Assembly (NCBI GenBank): GCA_947003675.1
Contig: CAMQPJ010000026.1
Location: 1 to 10,169 of the forward strand
From: an uncultured Collinsella sp.
Lineage (GTDB): Bacteria; Actinomycetota; Coriobacteriia; Coriobacteriales; Coriobacteriaceae
DNA length: 10,169 nt
Direction: 5' to 3'
The notes below the pieces were generated by a model. The model was not told the origin of the DNA, did not search any database, and saw only the letters and a program-made list of their open reading frames with translations. Of the stretch, positions 1 to 4,869 are shown piece after piece. The translations under genes and the position numbers were made by a program. Each line of letters begins with the position of its first letter. The first letter of the stretch is position 1.

Positions 1-1244
1 GACGGATCGAACGGCATAATCGCAAACACCCAGATCACCCTGAGCACGACGGTGCCAAAAATCGTGAGCAACATGGGCTGCAAGCTCACACCGGCACCGC
101 GAATGGAGCCCGACGCGTTTTCGATAATCGAGAAAATCGCGTAGAACGGCGCGATGAAATGAAGGATCGTCGTGGTGTACGCCGAAATCGAAGCATCGTC
201 GACAAACAGACGCGACAACGGGCCCGAGAACACCAGCAGCACGGCAGACAGGCCACCAATGAGCATAAACGACAGCACGAGCGACGTATGGTAGCCCTTG
301 CGCATGCGCTCGTAGTTGCGCGCGCCAAAGTTCTGTGCGGAGAACGTGGTGATCGACACGCCGAGCGCCTCGGTAACCATCCAGACAATGCCATCCAAAC
401 GGCCCGAAAGACCCCACGCCGTGGTGACATCGGCACCAAACGAGTTGACCGACACCTGAATCAAAACGTTGGAAATCGAATACGCAGCAGACTGAAAGCC
501 AAGCGGCAGACCACACGAGATCATGCTCTTACAAATGCCAGGATCAATGCCGAGCTTAGACAGCGAAAGATGCCATGCACCCGGAGCGCGCATCATGCGC
601 AACACGATCATCGTTGCATTGGAGCAAATGGTCAGCGCCACCGCGATGCCGCAGCCCAGCGCCTCCATATGCAACACAGCGACAAAAATGATATCCAGCA
701 CCACGTTAACCAGGCAGCCAGAGGCAATGATCACGGCGGGGCCGCGCGTGTCGCCCACGGCACGCAGCAGTGCGGTTCCCATATTAAGCAGCAGTGCCGC
801 AACCATCGCGGCAAAATAACAGCGAGCATAGGCCACGCCCTCGGCCAATAGTTCATGCGGCGTGTTCATAAGCACCAGCATGGGCTCAACGAACACTATG
901 CCAAGAATCGAGAAAGCGATACCGCCCACCAGCGCGAGCGTCATGGCTGTATGGACCGAACGACTCAGTCGCTCATCATCGTGCTGGCCAAAATACTGAC
1001 CGGTAATGACCGCGCAGCCGGCGCCGACGCCAACGCAAAAGCCAATGCAGAGCTCGGTGAGCACCATCGTGGCTTGAATGCCACCCAGCGCGAGCTTGCC
1101 GCCAAACTGGCCAACGATATACGTACCGATAAGCGTGTAGGCCTGCTGAAAAAACGAACTAAAAAAGATGGGAACGCACAGCGACAGCAGCTGTTGCCAA
1201 ATGACACCCTGCGTTACATCGATAGCCGTAGATTTCTTAGCCAC
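1..1244 (-). CDS. MATE-family multidrug/cation antiporter, C-terminus cut by the window edge
   Basis: This is an integral membrane exporter of the multi-antimicrobial extrusion (NorM/DinF-like) family, which normally exchanges Na+ or H+ for cationic drugs or metabolites. I translated it from a GTG at 1244; 414 residues are visible and no stop is reached, so roughly the last 30-50 residues of a typical 450-residue protein are missing. Visible family signatures include SSFFQQAYTLIGTYIVGQFG near residues 29-48, GQYFGQ near 87-92, and GDTRGP followed by LVNVVLDIIFV in the middle. A second-half repeat contains the FSAQNFGARN motif. Long hydrophobic segments alternate with short polar loops, as expected for about 12 membrane helices. 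The GTG is preceded by a GGGGAGGG ribosome binding site about 4 bases upstream, and no ATG lies in frame upstream. Checks at several points showed no frameshift. The substrate cannot be told from sequence. It lies 125 bp downstream of the methyltransferase gene on the same strand. Confidence 0.9.
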   Translation of the reverse strand, partial: MAKKSTAIDVTQGVIWQQLLSLCVPIFFSSFFQQAYTLIGTYIVGQFGGKLALGGIQATMVLTELCIGFCVGVGAGCAVITGQYFGQHDDERLSRSVHTAMTLALVGGIAFSILGIVFVEPMLVLMNTPHELLAEGVAYARCYFAAMVAALLLNMGTALLRAVGDTRGPAVIIASGCLVNVVLDIIFVAVLHMEALGCGIAVALTICSNATMIVLRMMRAPGAWHLSLSKLGIDPGICKSMISCGLPLGFQSAAYSISNVLIQVSVNSFGADVTTAWGLSGRLDGIVWMVTEALGVSITTFSAQNFGARNYERMRKGYHTSLVLSFMLIGGLSAVLLVFSGPLSRLFVDDASISAYTTTILHFIAPFYAIFSIIENASGSIRGAGVSLQPMLLTIFGTVVLRVIWVFAIMPFDP

Positions 1245-1369
1245 ACGCCCTCCCCGCCAACGTATGTTAAACAACAAAACGGCAATTTAAGACCAAAGCA
1301 AATACCAGCTTAGCACCGACCGGCGTCGACCGAAACACCCCGAATCAGAGCCCAGTGCAAAATATCTGC

Positions 1370-2284
1370 CTAGTGATACAAACCCGGCTGGTAGTGATAC
1401 TCATTGCTCACGTGCGGGCACAGCTGCCAAAAGGCGACGGCGCTCGCCGCGGCCACGTTGAGCGAATCGACCCCGTGCGCCATCGGAATGCGCACCGCGT
1501 GGTCACAGCCGGCAATGGTCTTGGCGCCCAAGCCGGCACCCTCGGTGCCCATAAAAATCGCCAAGCGATCAATCTTCCGCAGTACAGGATCATCAAGCGA
1601 AACAGAGTCGTCCGTCAACGCCATAGCGGCACACGAAAAACCGGCATCGTGCAACGCGCTCAGACCATCATGCGGCCACACACGAGCCTCGCTGCCAATG
1701 CGCGTCCACGGCACCTGAAACACGGTGCCCATGCTCACGCGGGCCGAGCGACGATACAGTGGATCGCAGCACGTCGGGCTGACCAAAATACCGTCAACGT
1801 TCAATGCGGCAGCCGAGCGGAAAATCGCGCCAACATTGGTGTGATCGACAATACCCTCAAGCACGCACACGCGCACCGGACGACCCCCCGCCGCCTCGAC
1901 AACGCCGCCCAAGAACTCATCAACCGGAATCTGACGCGGGCGACGGAACGCCGCCAGCGCGCCGCGCGTCACGTTAAAGCCCGTCAACTGCTCCATGAGC
2001 TCCATGGAGGCCACGAACACGGGAACCGGACCCGCTCCCTCGCGCACGACAAGCTGGTCAAACAGCGGCATCATCTGGTCGAGCCAGCGCTCGCCCAGAA
2101 GAAAGCTCACCGGCTCATATCCGGCGCGAACCGCACGCTCGATGACCTTGGCACTCTCAGCGATAAAAATGCCCTTCTGCGGCTCCAGCACGCAGCGAAG
2201 CTCACGCTCGGTCAGTCGCACGTAGGCATCGAGCCGCTCGTCCTCGAGCGAATCAATTCGCAGAACCTCAACGGCATCAGTCAT
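1370..2284 (-). CDS. TrmH/SpoU-family RNA 2'-O-ribose methyltransferase
   Basis: This 304-residue SPOUT-class enzyme should transfer a methyl group from S-adenosylmethionine to a ribose 2'-OH in tRNA or rRNA. The first ~115 residues resemble the RNA-binding substrate domain of the family (GIFIAESAKVIERAVRAGY near 38-56). The catalytic domain has the three SPOUT motifs: motif 1 NVGAIFRSA (150-158) with the usual Asn and Arg, motif 2 LAIFMGTEGAGL (241-252), and motif 3 VRIPMAHGVDSLNVAAASA (264-282), which forms the trefoil knot and cofactor site. An ATG at 2317 would add 11 residues (MYCKEGCGQAA), but it lacks a ribosome binding site. The ATG at 2284 has an AGG about 5 bases upstream and begins the conserved protein, so I prefer it. 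A weak -10-like TATAGA lies at 2322-2317. The target nucleotide (tRNA Gm18, 23S rRNA or other) cannot be assigned. The stop is TAG, and no convincing terminator follows. Confidence 0.9.
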   Translation of the reverse strand: MTDAVEVLRIDSLEDERLDAYVRLTERELRCVLEPQKGIFIAESAKVIERAVRAGYEPVSFLLGERWLDQMMPLFDQLVVREGAGPVPVFVASMELMEQLTGFNVTRGALAAFRRPRQIPVDEFLGGVVEAAGGRPVRVCVLEGIVDHTNVGAIFRSAAALNVDGILVSPTCCDPLYRRSARVSMGTVFQVPWTRIGSEARVWPHDGLSALHDAGFSCAAMALTDDSVSLDDPVLRKIDRLAIFMGTEGAGLGAKTIAGCDHAVRIPMAHGVDSLNVAAASAVAFWQLCPHVSNEYHYQPGLYH

Positions 2285-2330
2285 AGCAGCCTGCCCGCAC
2301 CCTTCTTTACAGTACATCTATACCAAACGA

Positions 2331-2349
2331 GGCGACGCTAAGCGCCGCC
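2331..2349 (-). terminator. Hairpin downstream of folA, probable weak intrinsic terminator
   Basis: Read on the minus strand, an 8-bp stem GGCGGCGC / GCGTCGCC (one G-U pair in RNA) closes a 3-base TTA loop, and is followed by TCGTTTGGT. It begins 44 bases after the folA stop and precedes the methyltransferase gene. The stem is strong but the T-tract is poor, so termination may be partial and the methyltransferase gene may receive some read-through. Confidence 0.45.
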
Positions 2350-2393
2350 CCATGCATTCAAACAACCCGATGATACCGTTCACGCCAGACGAT

Positions 2394-2912
2394 TTACGCC
2401 TCAACGCGACGATACGTCACGAACTCATAATCGAGACCCTCGTCACCCTCGCCCGCGGCAATCGTGGCAACACCGCCACGCCGCGCAATCTCCCACGCGG
2501 GATCGGCATCCAGATCGGGAAAGTACGTATCCACGTCATGCACGCAGTGGTTATGCGTAACCTCGGCCTCCGCGCAATACGGCAAAAACTGCCGATAGAC
2601 ATCGCCGCCACCGATCACCCACGCAACGGGTTCATCGGCAACCGCGGCGAGCGCTTCGTCAATGCCATGCACCACGTCAACGCCCTCGGGGGCAAAGCCC
2701 TCGTCGCGCGTGAGCACAATGTTGCGGCGATTCCTGAGCGGACGCCCACCGGGAAAACTCAGCAGCGTCTTGCGCCCCATAATGACCGGGCAACCTTTGG
2801 TGCACGCCACAAAATGGCGCATGTCGGCGCGATTGGACACCACCATGTCGCCCTCGCACCCAATACCCCAGTCATCGCACACGGCGACAATGGCAGAAAG
2901 CTTACACGTCAT
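2394..2912 (-). CDS. folA: Dihydrofolate reductase
   Basis: This 172-residue cytoplasmic enzyme reduces dihydrofolate to tetrahydrofolate with NADPH, regenerating the cofactor consumed by ThyA, whose gene lies immediately upstream. Family landmarks are LSAIVAV (5-11), WGIGCEGDMV (15-24, the Met20-loop region), the substrate-binding Asp30 in NRADMRHF, the NADPH-binding PVIMGRKT (42-49), RRNIVLTR (62-69), WVIGGGDVYRQFLP (98-111) and a C-terminal DTYFPD. Length is normal. In the loop before Asp30, the usual W-x-L-P-x-D pattern is replaced by VSNRAD, so the conserved Trp is Val here. The ATG at 2912 has an AGGTG ribosome binding site 6 bases upstream and lies 9 bases after the thyA stop. A GTG at 2921 directly abutting that stop would give MTRMTCK but lacks a spaced binding site. 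Co-transcription with thyA is very likely. Confidence 0.95.
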   Translation of the reverse strand: MTCKLSAIVAVCDDWGIGCEGDMVVSNRADMRHFVACTKGCPVIMGRKTLLSFPGGRPLRNRRNIVLTRDEGFAPEGVDVVHGIDEALAAVADEPVAWVIGGGDVYRQFLPYCAEAEVTHNHCVHDVDTYFPDLDADPAWEIARRGGVATIAAGEGDEGLDYEFVTYRRVEA

Positions 2913-2921
2913 GCGCGTCAC

Positions 2922-3770
2922 CTACACCGCGATGGGGATGTTCTTGACCTGCGGGCCGTGCTCATAGCCCTCGACGATCAGGTCATCGGTCGTAAACGAG
3001 TAGAAATCATGCACATCGGGGTTGAGCGTTACCTTGGGCGCGGCAAACTGCGGACGCTCGATAAGTTCGCGGATGATATCGACATGACGGTCGTAAATGT
3101 GGGCATCGGCAATCACGTGCAGCAGCTCGCCAGCGATCATATCGACCGACTGCGCAACCATCATCAGCAAAATGGCGTACTGGCACACATTCCAGTTGTT
3201 CGCGGCCAAAATATCCTGGCTACGCTGGTTGAGAATCATGTTGAGCGTCGGTTTGTCATCCTGTGGGCGCTGGGTGACGTTATACGTCACGCTATAGGCG
3301 CACGGGTACAGGTGCATCTCGGACAGATCGCTAAACACATAGGTGTTCGTCATAATGCGGCGACTGTACGGCGTGTGCTTAAGGTCGTACAGCACGCGGT
3401 CCATCTGATCGAAGTCGCCCTCGGCATAGTGGCTCTTCTGGCCAATCTGATAGCCGTAGGCCTTGCCGATAGAACCGGTCTCGTCAGCCCATTCATCCCA
3501 GATATGGCTGTTGAGGTCATGCACGTTATTGGACTTCTTCTGATAAATCCACAGAATCTCGTCCATGGCAGACTTAAGCGCCGTACGACGCAGGGTGAGC
3601 GCGGGGAACTCCTCGCGCAGGTCGTAGCGCGCCGTGACGCCGAAGTTTTTAATGGTATAGGCAGGGGTGCCGTCCTCCCACACCGGGCGGACCTTTTGGC
3701 CCTCGGTGGTGGTGCCATGGTCCAGAATATCGCGGCACATGGTTACAAACTGTTGATCAGCTTTGCTCAT
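2922..3770 (-). CDS. thyA: Thymidylate synthase (ThyA type)
   Basis: This 282-residue enzyme converts dUMP and 5,10-methylene-tetrahydrofolate to dTMP and dihydrofolate. Recognisable blocks are the N-terminal FPALTLRRTALKSAMDEILW (55-74), IWDEWADETGSIGKAYG (90-106), SRRI (136-139) for the dUMP phosphate, the catalytic Cys157 in LYPCAYS, NQRSQD (181-186), NNWNVCQYAILL (191-202), DAHIYDRH (222-229) and a conserved C-terminus ending NIPIAV. Compared with the E. coli enzyme, the residue after the catalytic Cys is Ala instead of His, and the RSCD motif reads RSQD. The other catalytic and substrate residues look present. The start at 3770 has an AGGAGGG binding site 4 bases upstream. The frame stays open to 3896, but the added residues do not resemble the family. 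Gene order thyA-folA gives an operon for one folate cycle, driven by the promoter at 3805-3832. Confidence 0.95.
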   Translation of the reverse strand: MSKADQQFVTMCRDILDHGTTTEGQKVRPVWEDGTPAYTIKNFGVTARYDLREEFPALTLRRTALKSAMDEILWIYQKKSNNVHDLNSHIWDEWADETGSIGKAYGYQIGQKSHYAEGDFDQMDRVLYDLKHTPYSRRIMTNTYVFSDLSEMHLYPCAYSVTYNVTQRPQDDKPTLNMILNQRSQDILAANNWNVCQYAILLMMVAQSVDMIAGELLHVIADAHIYDRHVDIIRELIERPQFAAPKVTLNPDVHDFYSFTTDDLIVEGYEHGPQVKNIPIAV

Positions 3771-3804
3771 TGACCCTCCTGTCAGTCGCCTATAAGCGAG
3801 ATTT

Positions 3805-3832
3805 ATTGTAGCCCAGGCGCGCGAGTGTCGAA
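3805..3832 (-). promoter_or_regulatory. Predicted sigma-70 type promoter of thyA-folA
   Basis: On the minus strand a -10 box TACAAT (3810-3805) matches consensus at five of six positions. It lies 16 bases from a weaker -35 element TTCGAC (3832-3827). Transcription would begin near 3798, giving a leader of about 28 bases that includes the AGGAGG site. This is by eye; no transcript data are available. Confidence 0.55.
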
Positions 3833-3841
3833 TTGGACACT
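3824..3841. promoter_or_regulatory. Inverted repeat over the thyA -35 region, candidate operator
   Basis: Perfect 6-base arms AGTGTC and GACACT are separated by 6 bases (GAATTG). The repeat covers the predicted -35 element of thyA, where a bound dimeric regulator would block RNA polymerase. No regulator can be named. A chance match is possible for arms this short. Confidence 0.35.
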
Positions 3842-3905
3842 TAGTCCGGCACACGCAATGCACGGCAGCGCGGCTCCGCATGCGGCAACGAGGCATCTTA
3901 GCCTT

Positions 3906-3925
3906 TTTCTGACATATGACAGAAA
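3906..3925. promoter_or_regulatory. CATATG-centred palindrome, upstream copy (candidate operator 1)
   Basis: TTTCTGACATATGACAGAAA is a 20-base palindrome with one mismatched pair (A facing A). Its core TGACATATGACAGA repeats at 3963-3976 with a single base change. The centre is 53 bp from the second copy, about five helical turns, so both would face the same side of DNA. It lies about 50 bp upstream of the likely start of transcription of the plus-strand gene. Confidence 0.5.
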
Positions 3926-3929
3926 TGCC

Positions 3930-3957
3930 TTGCGCCCAACGACTAACGCGTTATCCT
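3930..3957 (+). promoter_or_regulatory. Weak predicted promoter of the DUF134-NifX gene
   Basis: A possible -35 TTGCGC (3930-3935) and -10 TATCCT (3952-3957) are 16 bases apart. Both are weak matches. If used, transcription would start near 3964, inside the second palindrome, which would place that palindrome as a classical repressor site. The two palindromes flank this promoter. Confidence 0.3.
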
Positions 3958-3962
3958 ATTGT

Positions 3963-3976
3963 TGACATATGTCAGA
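3963..3976. promoter_or_regulatory. CATATG-centred palindrome, downstream copy (candidate operator 2)
   Basis: TGACATATGTCA (3963-3974) is a perfect 12-base palindrome followed by GA, matching 13 of 14 bases of the upstream copy. It ends just before the AAGGAG ribosome binding site (3978-3983) of the plus-strand gene. A protein bound here could hinder transcription start. I found no third copy of TGACATATG in the window. Confidence 0.5.
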
Positions 3977-3988
3977 TAAGGAGTGTGC

Positions 3989-4753
3989 ATGGCAGGAAGA
4001 CGCGAAAAACTGCGCCGCGTCGGGATCATCCCCGAATACCGCGGCTTTACCCCCGATGGCCTGGCCAGCGGTGATGCCATCGACATGACCGTCGACGAGC
4101 TTGAGGTGCTGCGCCTGTGCGACCTGGAAGGCCTTAACCAAGAGGCAGTCGCACAGCAGATGGGCATTGCCCGCGCCACGGTGGCGGCAATCTGCAGCCG
4201 CGCGCATCGCAAGGTGGCAAACGCGCTGGTCAACGGACGAGCGCTCATCATCGAGGGCGGCAATATCGCGTACTCCCCCATCACCACAGTGACGGCCGTA
4301 TGGCCAGCAAAGGAGGTCGACACCATGAGGGTGGCAACCACGTACGACAACGGCAACATCTTTATGCACTTTGGCCGCAGCGAGCAGTTCAAGATCTACG
4401 ACATTCAAGACGGCAAGGTGCTCAACGAGCAGGTCGTGGGCACCGGCGGCACCGGCCACGGTGCCCTTGCGGGCCTGCTCGCCAACGGCGGCGTGGACAC
4501 GCTCATCTGCGGCGGCATTGGCGGTGGCGCTATCAACGCGCTCGCCCAGGCCGGCATCACAGTCTATGCGGGCGCCCAGGGCAGCTGCGACGCTTGCGTC
4601 GAGGCCATTATCGCCGGCACGCTCGCACAGAACGGCGAGGCCACGTGCGGCTGCCACGGCCATGACCACGATCACGCCCACGAACATGGCGAGTCCTGCA
4701 GCTGCCACGGCCATCACGAGCACGAGGGTCACGAGGGCTGCGGCTGCCACTAA
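3989..4753 (+). CDS. DUF134 helix-turn-helix / NifX-type cofactor-binding fusion protein with His/Cys-rich tail
   Basis: This 254-residue protein has three parts. Residues 1-~100 match the DUF134/UPF0251 family of predicted DNA-binding proteins: FTPDG (20-24), VDELEVLRLCDLEGLNQEAV (35-54) and a helix-turn-helix around QEAVAQQMGIARATVAAICS (51-70), then ANALVNGRALIIEGG. Residues 113-~212 are a dinitrogenase iron-molybdenum cofactor (NifX/NifB C-terminal) domain with HFGRSEQFKIYD (127-138), GTGGTGHGAL (151-160), CGGIGGGAINAL (174-185) and CDAC (200-203). Residues 220-254 hold 12 His and 6 Cys, including three CxCH motifs, and probably bind metal. The ATG at 3989 has AAGGAG 5 bases upstream; a GTG at 3983 overlaps that site. 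No nitrogenase genes are present, so the name of the domain should not be read as nitrogen fixation. A cluster- or metal-responsive regulator is my inference. Domain assignment is firm; function is not. Confidence 0.88.
   Translation: MAGRREKLRRVGIIPEYRGFTPDGLASGDAIDMTVDELEVLRLCDLEGLNQEAVAQQMGIARATVAAICSRAHRKVANALVNGRALIIEGGNIAYSPITTVTAVWPAKEVDTMRVATTYDNGNIFMHFGRSEQFKIYDIQDGKVLNEQVVGTGGTGHGALAGLLANGGVDTLICGGIGGGAINALAQAGITVYAGAQGSCDACVEAIIAGTLAQNGEATCGCHGHDHDHAHEHGESCSCHGHHEHEGHEGCGCH
4309..4327 (+). promoter_or_regulatory. Internal ribosome binding site and in-frame ATG at the DUF134/NifX junction
   Basis: AAAGGAGGT (4309-4317) is fully complementary to the usual 3' end of 16S rRNA, and an ATG follows at 4325, 8 bases after AAAGGAGG. 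The ATG is codon 113 of the fusion, in frame, and is exactly where the NifX-like domain begins (MRVATTYDNG). Initiation here would make a 142-residue NifX-like protein ending at 4753. This site is stronger than the one used for the full gene. It may be an active second start or a relic of two former genes. Confidence 0.65.
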
Positions 4754-4809
4754 CGGCAAATGCCCTGGCGCCAGCACGCTTCCACGTGCGCAACAACCAG
4801 CGAACAAAC

Positions 4810-4849
4810 GGCGAAGGCCGCCTGGAATACCATCCTGGCGGCCTTCGCC
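4810..4849. terminator. Perfect 13-bp hairpin between convergent genes, probable bidirectional terminator
   Basis: Arms GGCGAAGGCCGCC (4810-4822) and GGCGGCCTTCGCC (4837-4849) are exact reverse complements around a 14-base loop. A further GG/CC pair can form inside the loop. It sits between the plus-strand fusion gene (stop at 4753) and the minus-strand ffh (stop at 4870). On the minus strand it is followed by GTTTGTTCG, a modest T-tract; the plus side has none. It should therefore serve the smc-ftsY-ffh transcript best. Confidence 0.65.
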
Positions 4850-4869
4850 ATACACGACTCAACTAGTCG

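Noticed and set aside
159-1313. Plus-strand frames over the MATE gene (159-851, 855-1313) and a minus-strand frame at 86-439
   Set aside because: They are shadows of the MATE frame. The true frame begins with GTG and runs off the window edge, so it is easily missed.
1245-1369. Possible promoter or terminator between the methyltransferase and MATE genes
   Set aside because: The half nearest the MATE start is AT-rich on the minus strand, but no -35/-10 pair had good sequence and spacing, and no hairpin with a T-tract was found.
1355-3773. Plus-strand frames of 328 residues (1355-2341) and 473 residues (2352-3773)
   Set aside because: They run antisense to the methyltransferase, folA and thyA genes, whose motifs are unmistakable. 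The translated frames show no family signature.
3876-3885. Palindrome CCGCATGCGG
   Set aside because: It is a single 10-base copy with no repeat in the intergenic region and no position relative to a promoter that suggests use. It is expected by chance in GC-rich DNA.
3771-3896. Upstream extension of ThyA to an ATG at 3896
   Set aside because: The extra 42 residues would span the predicted promoter and do not resemble ThyA; the ATG at 3770 has an AGGAGG site.
3891-3908. Short hairpin AGGC-ATCTTA-GCCT followed by a T-run
   Set aside because: A 4-bp stem is too weak for a terminator, and no plus-strand gene ends upstream. The T-run belongs to the first CATATG palindrome.
3989-4753. Nitrogen fixation gene reading of the NifX-like domain
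   Set aside because: No nif structural or assembly gene is in the window, and this domain is common in non-fixing anaerobes.
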